Origin: Pseudoflavonifractor sp. MSJ-30
Lineage (GTDB): Bacteria > Bacillota > Clostridia > Oscillospirales > Oscillospiraceae
Reading direction: 5' to 3'
Length of the DNA: 64,000 nucleotides
Assembly: GCF_018918045.1 (NCBI RefSeq)
Contig: NZ_JAHLPU010000018.1
Coordinates: forward strand, 1-64,000
In this document: piece by piece, positions 1 to 8,281 of the stretch
How the letters are laid out: each line of letters opens with the position of its first letter
Position numbering within the stretch: the first letter of the stretch is position 1
Notes under the pieces: generated by a model
What the model was told of the DNA's origin: nothing
Seen by the model: the letters and a program-made list of their open reading frames with translations, nothing else
Database searches by the model: none
Program-made: the position numbers and the translations under genes

Positions 1-73
1 AGCGGGTGACGAGGCTCGAACTCGCTACCTCCACCTTGGCAAGGTGGCGCTCTACCGGATGAGCTACACCCGC
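1..73 (-). tRNA. tRNA-Gly(GCC)
   Basis: The reverse complement folds as a cloverleaf: acceptor stem GCGGGTG/CACCCGC, anticodon loop TTGCCAA giving anticodon GCC, and T-loop GTTCGAGCC. The discriminator base lies at position 1, so the gene is complete but ends at the window edge. CCA is not visible as encoded because the sequence stops there. A strong promoter lies directly upstream at 86-113. Confidence 0.96.
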
Positions 74-85
74 GGAACAGGACTT

Positions 86-113
86 ATTATAGCAGAGTTT
101 TCCAAAATGTCAA
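86..113 (-). promoter_or_regulatory. sigma-A promoter of tRNA-Gly
   Basis: On the minus strand a perfect -35 TTGACA (108-113) and -10 TATAAT (86-91) are separated by 16 bases. The tRNA begins 12 bases downstream of the -10 box. Confidence 0.85.
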
Positions 114-120
114 GCCTTTT

Positions 121-1218
121 TTACGGCTCCTCGGAAATTTCTCTTGGGGCTGTTCCGCAGGCCGGGAAAGCGGAATAATCCCAGACGTAGCCGCCCATGG
201 CATCGTCCGTCCGCTCGTGGAAAAAGCCGTCCTCTTTGCACTGGGTCAGATCCAGATGGTAATACTGCCCGGCGTCCTGAACGATGTTCCAGGTCCAGGG
301 TTCCGCGTTCTTTGTGCCGGTGACCATCAGGCACTCCAGTCCCGCGTCCCGGCACATGGCGGAGAACACCATGGCAAAGGCACGGCTGTCCCCTACCCCA
401 TGGCGCAAAAGACTGTAGGCAGGGGTGATAGAGGTATCCATGGTGTAAGAAAAGCGGTCCATCAGGAAGGAATAGAGCTGGTTCAGCTTCTGCCGGTCCG
501 ATCCGTCGCCGCTGACGTAAAGAGAAGCGGAGTCAAAGACCTTGCTGACCTGCTGCCGCATTTGCCGCAGTACATCCCGTCCGTTCTCATAGGTAAAGGA
601 CAGTTCAATGAGCCGGGCTGCGCCCTGACCGTAGACGTCCACGCTCACCTGTGGACACTCCATAATGTGCCGCGGGTTGGCCTGGGCCAGATTCTGAACC
701 ATCTGGCCGAAGTCCGTCTTTGTATAATCCTCGACCAGAATCACCTGGCGGAACTCAATTTCTTCCAGAGCTGTCAGAACCGTCTGCTCCAGATGTTCGG
801 AATTGGCCAGGCGCACAATGCCCCGGATATCCGACTGGCTGTGGCGGTAGGAGACTGTGACTGCTACCGCCGTCATACCGCCCTTGGCACCGATCTCATA
901 GGTCATGTCCTCCACGGCATAGGCACCGATGGGGTCATAGCCGCAGACGTAGCGCCGGGCGCTTTTCATATTCTCTTCCAGCAGCGTTTCCGGGTAATCC
1001 TGGGTCAGAATGACCATGCTCTCCCGGCCCGCGGCTACCATCTCTGTCAGGGTCTCCCGCAGTTCCACATAGCTGCGGACAGCCGTGGACTCCTGTTGGC
1101 TCTGGGCAGACTGTATTTCGTGAGGCGTTACCCGGACATATTGCCCGTCAAACACGCTGCAGCCCGAAAGCAACATCACGGCGGACAGAAGCACGGCGCA
1201 AAAACCAGCCTTTTTCAT
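121..1218 (-). CDS. lipoprotein with degenerate transglutaminase-like domain
   Basis: 365-residue protein. The start at 1218 is chosen because AAGGGAGGG lies just upstream and the product then begins with a lipoprotein signal (MKKAGFCAVLLSAVMLLSGC), with lipobox LSGC. The middle third is unassigned. Residues about 260-330 match the transglutaminase-like fold: the GVGDSRAFAMVFSAMC helix, a W-N strand and HLDLT. Aligned to the Cys-His-Asp triad, Cys is Ser278 and His is Trp308, while Asp323 remains, so it should not be catalytic. It ends the topoisomerase-yitT operon, 10 bases after yitT. It could be an extracytoplasmic binding or scaffolding protein; the substrate is unknown. Confidence 0.8.
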   Translation of the reverse strand: MKKAGFCAVLLSAVMLLSGCSVFDGQYVRVTPHEIQSAQSQQESTAVRSYVELRETLTEMVAAGRESMVILTQDYPETLLEENMKSARRYVCGYDPIGAYAVEDMTYEIGAKGGMTAVAVTVSYRHSQSDIRGIVRLANSEHLEQTVLTALEEIEFRQVILVEDYTKTDFGQMVQNLAQANPRHIMECPQVSVDVYGQGAARLIELSFTYENGRDVLRQMRQQVSKVFDSASLYVSGDGSDRQKLNQLYSFLMDRFSYTMDTSITPAYSLLRHGVGDSRAFAMVFSAMCRDAGLECLMVTGTKNAEPWTWNIVQDAGQYYHLDLTQCKEDGFFHERTDDAMGGYVWDYSAFPACGTAPREISEEP

Positions 1219-1228
1219 GGGCCCTCCC

Positions 1229-2092
1229 TTATAACGCATCCGGCGAATAGTGGGAGAATCCGTCTCCCAGCACCTGATGCGCCTCCTGAACGATGACGAA
1301 GGCGCTTTCATCAATGTTCATGACCAGCTCCTTCAGCTCCGCCAGCTGGCCCTTGCGAACCACAGCCAGAACGACCTCCATGTCCTTTTTGGAATAAGAG
1401 CCCGCTCCGTGCAGATAGGTCGCGCCCCGGTCCAGCTTTTCACCGATGGCCTGGGCAATTGCCTCATGCTCCGGGGAGATAATCATGGCCACCCGGGAGT
1501 AGTCGAAGCGGTAGACCACCGCGTCAATGACCTGACCGCAGACGAACACGACCACGCCGCTGTACAGCGCCTTACTGATGTCCTTGAAAACAATGCCGGT
1601 GAGCAGCACAACGGTGGTGTCAAAGAAAATGGAGATCCGGCCGATGGGCACATTGCGGTAACGCTTTTTCAGCAGCCGCACCAGAATGTCCGAACCGCCG
1701 GTGGAAGCTCCGGCTACGAAGACCATGCCAAGCCCCGCGCCGCAGAGCACGCCGCCGTAAAGGGCGCTGACCAGAGGTTCCGGGGCATTCCAGGGAATCA
1801 GCGCAAAGACATCGATCAGAACGGAGCTGAGCACCATGCCAATAAAAGAACCCACGAAAAACTTTTTTCCGATCTTGGCCCCGCCAATCAGAAACAGCGG
1901 GATATTGATCAGCATGGTCAACGTGCCCACGCTGCCGAAGCCCAGAAGCTCCCGCACCACCATGGCAAGGCCGGAAACGCCGCCGGTATTGATGTCATTG
2001 GGATCCAGAAACAGGGCAAAGCCCAGCGCGAAAGCCGCGCTGCCCAGAATCGTCTCTACGATCCAGTCGATTTTCTGCCAGAGCTTTTTCAT
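1229..2092 (-). CDS. YitT family membrane protein (DUF161/DUF2179)
   Basis: 287 residues. Five to six hydrophobic segments fill residues about 10-200, including the family-typical NTGGVSGLAMVV and GASTGGSDILVRLLKKR stretches. A C-terminal cytoplasmic DUF2179 domain (about 215-280) follows. Families of this kind are found throughout Firmicutes with no settled function, and transport has been suggested. It begins 18 bases after the topoisomerase A-like gene and precedes the lipoprotein gene, so the four genes appear co-transcribed. Confidence 0.85.
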   Translation of the reverse strand: MKKLWQKIDWIVETILGSAAFALGFALFLDPNDINTGGVSGLAMVVRELLGFGSVGTLTMLINIPLFLIGGAKIGKKFFVGSFIGMVLSSVLIDVFALIPWNAPEPLVSALYGGVLCGAGLGMVFVAGASTGGSDILVRLLKKRYRNVPIGRISIFFDTTVVLLTGIVFKDISKALYSGVVVFVCGQVIDAVVYRFDYSRVAMIISPEHEAIAQAIGEKLDRGATYLHGAGSYSKKDMEVVLAVVRKGQLAELKELVMNIDESAFVIVQEAHQVLGDGFSHYSPDAL

Positions 2093-2110
2093 GGTGTTTC
2101 CTCCCGTTTT

Positions 2111-4354
2111 TTATATCTCAAAGGCTGCTTGTTTTTCCCGGGAATCTTCCTCACGCAGCAGCGCGCCCGCTGCCGGAATGGTCTTCATGCGATACCTGGA
2201 CTGGTTTTCGATGCCGCTTTCCTCCAAAAGCAGGGCGTTTTGCAGCACTGCTTTTTTCTTCAGGCTCATGACCGCCACGCCGATGGTGTTCCGGGTGGTC
2301 TTGGGCAGCAGATCCGCCGTGGAGAAGATCATGGCCCGCCCATCAGAGGAATACATGGCAATCTGGGTATCTGCCGCCAGGGAGAGAATCTTCACGGCGG
2401 GACTCTTGTCCGAGAACGCACCGGTCAGCTTTTTCCGGTTGGTCTTGGTCTCATAGGCGGACAGCGGCACCTTGGCCACCTTGCCGTTTTCAAAGAAGAA
2501 CAGCACAAAGCCCTTCCCATCTCCCGGGAAGATGATTTGCAGCACATTTTCTCCGGCGTCCATACCCAGCTTCTGGGGCAGATAGTCGCCCAAAAGGGAC
2601 GCTTTCCCGTCCTCAAAGTCGCTGAGTCTCGTCTTATAGCACTGGAATTTATCCGTGAAAACCAGCATTTCGGCCTTGTTGGTGGCTTCCACGCTATAGG
2701 CCAGCGTATCGCCTTCCTTGAACTTCTGCTCGCCGCTCATGCGCAGGGACTGCGCCGTGATTTTTTTCAGATATCCTTCCCTGGAAACAAAGACCGTGAC
2801 AGGATAGTCCGGTGTTTCATCCTCATCGCTGTCCGGCTCGACCTCTTCCACGTTGTAGAGAATCTCCGTTTTTCTGGGCTGGCCGTATTTCTCAGCGACC
2901 TGCTGCAGTTCCTTGATGATGACGTTTTTCAGCTTCCGCTGGCTGTTCAGGGTGTCCTGCAGCTCGGCAATCTCCTGCTCCAGCTGAGAGGCAGCCTTGG
3001 TCTGCTTGAGGATGTATTCCTTGTTGATGTTGCGCAGCTTGATCTCGGCCACAAAATTGGCCTGAATTTCATCAATGCCAAAGCCGATCATCAGGTTCGG
3101 AACGACCTCGCTGTCCAGCTCGGTTTCCCGAATAATGGTAATGGCCTTGTCGATATCCAACAAAATCCGTTCCAGACCCTTGAGCAGATGCAGCCGCTCC
3201 TGCTTCTTCTGGACCTGGAAGTACAGGCGGCGCTTTACGCAGTCCATTCGCCAGGCAGTCCACTCGTCCAGAATTTCGCCGATGCCCATGACCCGGGGCA
3301 TACCCGCGATCAGAATATTGAAGTTACAGGGAAAGCTGTCCTGCAATGGGGTCATGCGGAAGAGCTTCTGCATGAGCTTGTCCGGGTCCACGCCCCGTTT
3401 CAGGTCGATGGTCAGCTTCAGGCCGCCCAGATCCGTTTCGTCACGCATGTCGGCAATTTCCCGAATTTTGCCCGCTTTGATCAGTTCCGCCACCTTGTCC
3501 ATAATGACCTCGGTAGCCGTGCTGTAGGGAATCTCCGTGATCTCAATGAGATTTCCTTCCTTCACATAGCGCCACTTGGAGCGCAGACGGAAGCTGCCCC
3601 GGCCCGTGGAGTAGATCTCCCGGGTAGCCGCCTCATCATACAGCAGCTGCGCGCCGGTGGAGAAGTCCGGCCCGGGAAGTGTCTCCAGAATGTCATGGTC
3701 CGGGTTTTTCATCAGAGCAATGGCAGTCTCGCAGACTTCCTTCAGATTGAAAGAGCAGATATTGCTGGCCATGCCCACGGCAATGCCCTGATTGGCGGAC
3801 ACAAGCACATTGGGGAAGGTGGTGGGCAGCAGACTGGGCTCCTTCATGGTGGCATCGTAGTTATCCACCATGTCTACGGTATCGGCGTCGATGTCCCGGA
3901 ACAGTTCGGCGCAGATGGGGTCCAGCTTGGCCTCCGTATACCGGGAGGCGGCATAGGCCATATCCCGGGAATAGACTTTACCGAAGTTACCCTTGGAATC
4001 CACAAAGGGATGCAGAAGGGTCTCGTTGCCCCGGGCCAGACGGACCATGGTCTCATAAATAGCCGCGTCACCATGGGGATTCAGGCGCATGGTCTGGCCC
4101 ACGATGTTGGCGGATTTCGTTCTTCCGCCGGTAAGCAGGCCCATTTTGTACATGGTATACAGGAGCTTCCGGTGAGAGGGCTTAAAGCCGTCAATCTCCG
4201 GAATGGCCCGGGAGACAATGACGGACATGGCGTAAGGCATGTAATTGACTTCCAGCGTCTCCGAAACCGCCTGTTCCGTAGTGGAACCCACCAGACCTAC
4301 CACGCCGTCCAAATTCACTTTCTTTTCTTCTTTTGCTTGCTTCTTCTTTGCCAT
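2111..4354 (-). CDS. type IIA topoisomerase subunit A (ParC/GyrA-like, divergent)
   Basis: 747 residues; the breakage-reunion subunit of a type IIA topoisomerase. The winged-helix domain holds the catalytic Arg-Tyr pair at R138-Y139 (AASRYTEA), after the GDAAIYETMVRLA helix typical of ParC/GyrA. A coiled-coil region (about 430-490) and a short C-terminal domain with recognisable beta-pinwheel blades (NGKVAKVPLSAYE, SDGRAMIF) follow. No GyrA-box was seen, so relaxation or decatenation rather than gyrase supercoiling is inferred. The lysine-rich start MAKKKQAKEEKK is unusual. It sits 12 bases after its ATPase partner gene. It resembles the additional or atypical topoisomerase sets of Clostridia more than standard GyrA. 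Confidence 0.9.
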   Translation of the reverse strand: MAKKKQAKEEKKVNLDGVVGLVGSTTEQAVSETLEVNYMPYAMSVIVSRAIPEIDGFKPSHRKLLYTMYKMGLLTGGRTKSANIVGQTMRLNPHGDAAIYETMVRLARGNETLLHPFVDSKGNFGKVYSRDMAYAASRYTEAKLDPICAELFRDIDADTVDMVDNYDATMKEPSLLPTTFPNVLVSANQGIAVGMASNICSFNLKEVCETAIALMKNPDHDILETLPGPDFSTGAQLLYDEAATREIYSTGRGSFRLRSKWRYVKEGNLIEITEIPYSTATEVIMDKVAELIKAGKIREIADMRDETDLGGLKLTIDLKRGVDPDKLMQKLFRMTPLQDSFPCNFNILIAGMPRVMGIGEILDEWTAWRMDCVKRRLYFQVQKKQERLHLLKGLERILLDIDKAITIIRETELDSEVVPNLMIGFGIDEIQANFVAEIKLRNINKEYILKQTKAASQLEQEIAELQDTLNSQRKLKNVIIKELQQVAEKYGQPRKTEILYNVEEVEPDSDEDETPDYPVTVFVSREGYLKKITAQSLRMSGEQKFKEGDTLAYSVEATNKAEMLVFTDKFQCYKTRLSDFEDGKASLLGDYLPQKLGMDAGENVLQIIFPGDGKGFVLFFFENGKVAKVPLSAYETKTNRKKLTGAFSDKSPAVKILSLAADTQIAMYSSDGRAMIFSTADLLPKTTRNTIGVAVMSLKKKAVLQNALLLEESGIENQSRYRMKTIPAAGALLREEDSREKQAAFEI

Positions 4355-4366
4355 ACTGGACTCCTA

Positions 4367-6349
4367 TCAGGAAATATCCGCCAGCTCCAGATATCTGGAG
4401 CCGTTTTCCGCAATAAAATTCTTCCGCTCCTGAAGACCGTCGCCCAGCAGAACGTTAAAGTAGTGAGCTGTCCGTTCCGCGTCCTCAGGCATGACCTTAA
4501 TCAGCCGCCGGGTCACCGGGTTCATGGTGGTCATCCACATCATGGCGGGGTCGTTTTCGCCAAGACCTTTGGAGCGCTGGATGGTGACCTTCTTCCCCTC
4601 CAGCTCCTTGAGAATCTTGACCTTCTCCTGCTCGTTATAGGCAAACCAAGTCTTGTCCTTGCAGCCAATCTCAAAGAGCGGGGATTCGGCGATATAAACA
4701 TAGCCATCCCGGATCAGGGTCGGGCAAAGTCTGTAGAGCATGGTCAAAATCAGGGTGCGGATCTGGAAGCCGTCCACATCCGCATCGGTGCAGATGACCA
4801 CCTTGTTCCACCGCAGGGCGGAGAGGTCAAAATTGCTCAGATCCTTGGCCCGCTTGCCCTGAACCTCCACGCCGCAGCCCAGGACCTTAATGAGGTCCGT
4901 AATGATGGGCGATGCGAAAATCTTGCTGTAGTCCGCTTTCAGACAGTTCAGGATCTTGCCCCGGACAGGCATAATGCCCTGAAACTCCGCGTCCCGGCCC
5001 ATTTTGACGGAGCCCAATGCGGAGTCGCCCTCCACGATGTACAGCTCCCGGACACCGGGGTCCTTGCTGCGGCAGTCCACAAACTTTTGAACCCGGTTGG
5101 AGATGTCCACGCTGCCGGAGAGCTTTTTCTTCACGCTGGACTTGGTCTTTTCGGCAGATTCCCGGGCCCGTTTGTTGACCAGAATCTGATCCGCCGCCCG
5201 GTCGGCCTCCTGCTTGTTTTCAATAAACCAAACCTGCAGCTGCTCCTTGAAGAAGGCGGTCATGGCCTCCTGGGTAAATCTGGAGTTTACGGACTTCTTG
5301 GTCTGGTTTTCAAAGCAGCCGATGGTGGAGAAGCAGTTGGTCACCAGCACCAGACTGTCCTGAATGTCCTGGAAGATGATCTTGCTCTCACTCTTGGTGT
5401 ATTTGTTGTTGTCCTTCAGATACTTGTCGAAGGCCGCTGTAAAGCCGCTGCGCAGCGCCTTGTCCGGACTGCCGCCGTATTCCAGCCAGGAGGAGTTGTG
5501 ATAGAACTCGATGTGGGAAATCTGCTTGCTGAAGCAGAAGGAGGCCGTGATTTTCAGCTTCATCTCCGGCCGGTTGTCCGCGTCACGGCCCCGGCGCTCG
5601 GTCTCCCAGTACACGGGCATGGTAAAGGCATTGTCCCCTACCAGTTCCTCCACATACTGCCGGATGCCGTCGGCATAGCAGAATTCCTCGGTCTCGAACT
5701 TGCCGCCCACCTGGTTGCGGAACCGGAAGGTGATGCCCTTGTTGACCACCGCCTGACGGCGCAGCACATCCCGGAAGTATTCCACGGGAATGTCAATCTC
5801 CGTAAAAACCTCTTTGTCCGGCTTCCAGTGGAAAAGGGAGCCGGTCTTTTTCCGGTCCGCGGGGGCCTTTTTCAGACCGCCGATGTTCCGGCCCTTCTCA
5901 AAATGGAGGTCATACCGGAAGCCATCCCGGCGGATGGTGGCGTCGAAATACTCCGAGGCGTACTGGGTGGCGCAGGAGCCCAGACCGTTGAGGCCCAGAG
6001 AATACTCGTAGTTCTCGCCGTTTTCACCGTACTTGCCGCCGGCGTACATCTCACAGAACACCAGCTCCCAGTTATAGCGCTTCTCCCGCTCGTTATAATC
6101 CACGGGACAGCCACGGCCGAAATCCTCCACCTCCACGCTGAGGTCCTCGTAGCGGGTGACGATGATGGTATCGCCATAGCCCTCTCTGGCCTCATCGATG
6201 GCGTTGGAGAGGATCTCAAACACCGCGTGCTTGCAGCCCTCCAAATCATCCGACCCAAAGATAACCGCCGGGCGCTTGCGCACCCGCTCTTCGTCCTTCA
6301 GGGACGAAATGCTGTTATTCCCGTATACTTCCTGTTGTTTCTTAGCCAT
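4367..6349 (-). CDS. type IIA topoisomerase subunit B (ParE/GyrB-like, divergent)
   Basis: 660 residues; GHKL ATPase plus Toprim subunit. Seen: EILSNAIDEA (the N-box, normally with DNxxDEA), DFGRGCPVD, a GGKYGENGENYEYSLGLNGLGS lid region where most homologues read GGLHGVGAS (key part LGLNGLGS), and the QTK loop (FENQTKK). In the Toprim domain are EGDSALGS and TDADVDG, the Mg-binding acidic cluster. All catalytic classes of residue are present although the lid is altered, so activity is expected. It forms an operon with the subunit A gene downstream and is driven by a strong promoter at 6391-6419. Confidence 0.9.
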   Translation of the reverse strand: MAKKQQEVYGNNSISSLKDEERVRKRPAVIFGSDDLEGCKHAVFEILSNAIDEAREGYGDTIIVTRYEDLSVEVEDFGRGCPVDYNEREKRYNWELVFCEMYAGGKYGENGENYEYSLGLNGLGSCATQYASEYFDATIRRDGFRYDLHFEKGRNIGGLKKAPADRKKTGSLFHWKPDKEVFTEIDIPVEYFRDVLRRQAVVNKGITFRFRNQVGGKFETEEFCYADGIRQYVEELVGDNAFTMPVYWETERRGRDADNRPEMKLKITASFCFSKQISHIEFYHNSSWLEYGGSPDKALRSGFTAAFDKYLKDNNKYTKSESKIIFQDIQDSLVLVTNCFSTIGCFENQTKKSVNSRFTQEAMTAFFKEQLQVWFIENKQEADRAADQILVNKRARESAEKTKSSVKKKLSGSVDISNRVQKFVDCRSKDPGVRELYIVEGDSALGSVKMGRDAEFQGIMPVRGKILNCLKADYSKIFASPIITDLIKVLGCGVEVQGKRAKDLSNFDLSALRWNKVVICTDADVDGFQIRTLILTMLYRLCPTLIRDGYVYIAESPLFEIGCKDKTWFAYNEQEKVKILKELEGKKVTIQRSKGLGENDPAMMWMTTMNPVTRRLIKVMPEDAERTAHYFNVLLGDGLQERKNFIAENGSRYLELADIS

Positions 6350-6390
6350 AATTCATTTACCTGCCACACTTAGCCTATTATATCCTGCCT

Positions 6391-6419
6391 ATTATACCCG
6401 GATTTTGCCGCAAAGTCAA
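6391..6419 (-). promoter_or_regulatory. sigma-A promoter of the topoisomerase operon
   Basis: Minus strand TTGACT (6414-6419) and TATAAT (6391-6396) with a 17-base spacer. A second TATAAT-like copy (GATATAAT) follows 10 bases downstream, which may be a fortuitous repeat of the AGGC-TATAAT block. Confidence 0.8.
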
Positions 6420-6498
6420 CCTTGCGGGAACGCAGGCAAAAACCAGACGTTTCCGAATAGCGGAATCGCCTGGCTGTGCGGGGCTTATTTGTGCTGCC

Positions 6499-7203
6499 TT
6501 ATCGAGGACGTATATGGCGGGCAAACCAGTTATTACGTTCCTTATTACGCTCCAAATAGGCATTGATTGCCTTCCAGTCTTCCCTTTCCACCCACTCCAG
6601 CTTTTGAATGAGCGTCCTATCTTCCTCACATATGCTGTCCACAACTTCAGGCAATGCAGAATGTGAGCAGGCGGATTGGTGCTGGCGCAGAATCGCTCTT
6701 AGGACTTTCCCGGCACTTACCAGGTCTCCGGATTTCAAATATGGCGCAAATTTTTCCATATCATTCCATCGAACTGTTTCCCCACTGGCTATATCCAGTT
6801 GCGCAATCTGCCGTACCAACTGCGCTTGATCTCGTATACTGTCCAGAACCGGAAATGCCGATTCTTCCAATGTCTGAATTTGCGCTTCCGGAGAGATCAC
6901 GTTGAATGTATAGATATTCTTTTCGTCTATTTTTACGTTGATTGCGTTTTGTTTTCCAACAAAATTCATCACACAATATCGGGGAATACATCCAGAAGAT
7001 GTGAACCAGCTTTCTCTTAATTCACTGTACATTGAGAATAGCCCAACGTTCAGGCTGTAGTGTGTAAAGCAAGGCTCATGTTCAAATTTCAATACCTGCA
7101 GAACCCCATCGCCCAGAATCCGGAAAAACGCATCCCCGCGTTTGGAAAATCCCCGGCTTTCTGTTGCAGCTTCCAGAAGTTTCCGCACTTCACGTTTGCC
7201 CAT
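6499..7203 (-). CDS. DUF4304-like protein, possible immunity-type
   Basis: 234 residues, soluble, no signal peptide. The N-terminal half has the layout of DUF4304 proteins: GFSKRGDAFFRILGDGVLQVLKF followed by LNVGLFSM, that is an alpha-beta start with an alternating strand (key parts GFSKRGDAFF, LNVG). The C-terminal third is helical and charged, ending in a WxxIxxYLERNKE segment. DUF4304 proteins are often found near polymorphic toxins, but no toxin gene is visible here. Base composition is more A/T-rich than neighbouring genes, suggesting acquisition. It is 38 bases after the 7242-7622 gene and likely in its operon. The family assignment is from remembered pattern. Confidence 0.6.
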   Translation of the reverse strand: MGKREVRKLLEAATESRGFSKRGDAFFRILGDGVLQVLKFEHEPCFTHYSLNVGLFSMYSELRESWFTSSGCIPRYCVMNFVGKQNAINVKIDEKNIYTFNVISPEAQIQTLEESAFPVLDSIRDQAQLVRQIAQLDIASGETVRWNDMEKFAPYLKSGDLVSAGKVLRAILRQHQSACSHSALPEVVDSICEEDRTLIQKLEWVEREDWKAINAYLERNKERNNWFARHIRPR

Positions 7204-7241
7204 GCAGTTGCCCCCTTTGTATGATGAAGTAGTGAGAGTTT

Positions 7242-7622
7242 TCAGATTTCCTCAACCAGTAATTCATCTGTCAGAATATGCAATTCATTTCCGGAAAACA
7301 TTTGAAAGACAAAATACAATGATTTTTCATCTCGCTCCGTCTCAACTTCACCAAATGCCTCTATCGGTGTATGGTCCTCCTCCAGGGTAAGTGAAGAAAC
7401 GGAGTTGTCATCTCCCCACCTGTTTTCGTTCAGGAAAAACATTCTTTTTATTCCGGCAAAAGTCATTCGACAAGACACCTTGTCTATGGGATTGGAAATC
7501 ATGAGCGTCAATGCGCTTTTGCAAAGGTCATATTGAACGTCCTTGATCTCAGAATCATGAATGCTGCTGAAATATATATACTCCTTCAATTCTTTCTCTT
7601 GTGCGAAACGAAATCGATGCAT
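7242..7622 (-). CDS. uncharacterised HDS-motif protein, immunity-like
   Basis: 126 residues. Start at 7622 is preferred over the upstream in-frame start (7667) because GGAGG lies 8 bases before it. The visible core is FSSIHDSEIKDVQY, then a strand and FAGIKRMFF, ending in a strand-rich region. The pattern F-x2-HDS-x3-V-x-Y plus F-x-G-V/I recurs in the unrelated-locus gene 36415-37170. Composition is A/T-richer than the core genes around it. It is transcribed with the DUF4304-like gene from a promoter at 7707-7735. No function is recognised with certainty. Confidence 0.65.
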   Translation of the reverse strand: MHRFRFAQEKELKEYIYFSSIHDSEIKDVQYDLCKSALTLMISNPIDKVSCRMTFAGIKRMFFLNENRWGDDNSVSSLTLEEDHTPIEAFGEVETERDEKSLYFVFQMFSGNELHILTDELLVEEI

Positions 7623-7706
7623 ATTATATCCTCCAACTTTCGTTTTTGAATGTCCAAAATCGCACACTTCAAGGTTTTATCCTACAAGTAATGAACCTTA
7701 GTACAA

Positions 7707-7735
7707 TTCTACACCAATACCGCATATTACGCAAC
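7707..7735 (-). promoter_or_regulatory. promoter of the accessory gene pair
   Basis: Minus strand TTGCGT (7730-7735), 17-base spacer, TAGAAT (7707-7712). The transcript would have a leader of about 80 bases. Confidence 0.6.
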
Positions 7736-7835
7736 ATTGAATTGTGCCGCAATGGCTATCCAATGTCATTTTTCTTTGTTTTGGTTTATTGTACCACAGC
7801 ATATGTCCAATAAAACGGCGTTTCGAAATTCCCTC

Positions 7836-7864
7836 TTGTTTTTTTTTCATGCAGCGGTTATAAT
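7836..7864 (+). promoter_or_regulatory. promoter of the DUF1858 gene
   Basis: TTGTTT (7836-7841), 17-base spacer, perfect TATAAT (7859-7864). ATG follows 33 bases later, behind AGGAGG. Confidence 0.65.
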
Positions 7865-7896
7865 AGACCACACAAAGAATACAGGAGGTCATTTTC

Positions 7897-8127
7897 ATGG
7901 CTGTTAGAATTGAAAAAGAAACCATCATCGGCGACATTCTGGACGTAGCGCCTCAGGCTGCTCCCCTGTTCTTCGCCATCGGCATGCATTGCCTGGGCTG
8001 CCCCTCCTCCCGGGGCGAGACCGTTGAGGAAGCCTGCATGGTTCACGGTGTGGACTGCGAGCCCTTCCTGGCCCAGCTGAACCACTTCCTGGAAGCCTAC
8101 GAGGCCCAGAACGGCGAGAACGCCTGA
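7897..8127 (+). CDS. DUF1858 domain protein
   Basis: 76 residues, whole length one DUF1858 domain: the start KETIIGDILDVAPQAAPLFF, then GMHCLGCPSSRGETVEEAC and a helical end. The MHCLGC motif with two conserved cysteines is the family signature. The domain is also found in ScdA/RIC-type iron-sulfur repair proteins and near hybrid-cluster proteins. The role here is inferred to be redox or metal related, probably cytoplasmic. Strong AGGAGG ribosome site and its own promoter. Confidence 0.88.
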   Translation: MAVRIEKETIIGDILDVAPQAAPLFFAIGMHCLGCPSSRGETVEEACMVHGVDCEPFLAQLNHFLEAYEAQNGENA

Positions 8128-8143
8128 TTTCTGATGAACTTTT

Positions 8144-8172
8144 GTAGGGGCGGCTGCTTTTGCCGCCCCTAC
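8144..8172 (+). terminator. palindrome/terminator after DUF1858 gene
   Basis: Perfect 11-bp stem GTAGGGGCGGC/GCCGCCCCTAC with an 8-base T-rich loop, 17 bases after the stop codon. There is no clear downstream T-run, so termination strength is uncertain. It resembles the GTAGGG end of the repeat at 21275-21306. Confidence 0.5.
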
Positions 8173-8209
8173 TGGTTTGCCCGCACAAATCTTCCATCAA
8201 AAACGTAGA

Positions 8210-8229
8210 GGGCGATGCCCACATCGCCC
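8210..8229. repeat. dispersed GGGCGATG palindrome
   Basis: GGGCGATG-CCCA-CATCGCCC: an 8-bp perfect inverted repeat with a 4-base centre. Same family as the sites at 15929, 16011, 21275, 32993 and 33061. Confidence 0.7.
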
Positions 8230-8281
8230 CGCCGGGTACGGCGTCAGAGCGGTCAGAAAAACGGACACGTCCATACCGTCA

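Noticed and set aside
1250-6373. A 1707-codon open frame on the plus strand, and similar very long frames at 24838-28083 and 49966-53850
   Set aside because: They lie exactly opposite the topoisomerase, PolC and PFOR genes. High G+C third positions leave few stops on the opposite strand; the products are low-complexity His/Gly/Leu-rich and match nothing.
6378-6644. 88-codon minus-strand frame overlapping the DUF4304-like gene
   Set aside because: No ribosome site, overlaps the better-supported frame and the topoisomerase promoter.
6499-7622. Complete toxin-antitoxin or phage-defence system
   Set aside because: Both products look like immunity-type or unassigned proteins and neither has toxin, nuclease or helicase motifs, so no complete system can be supported.
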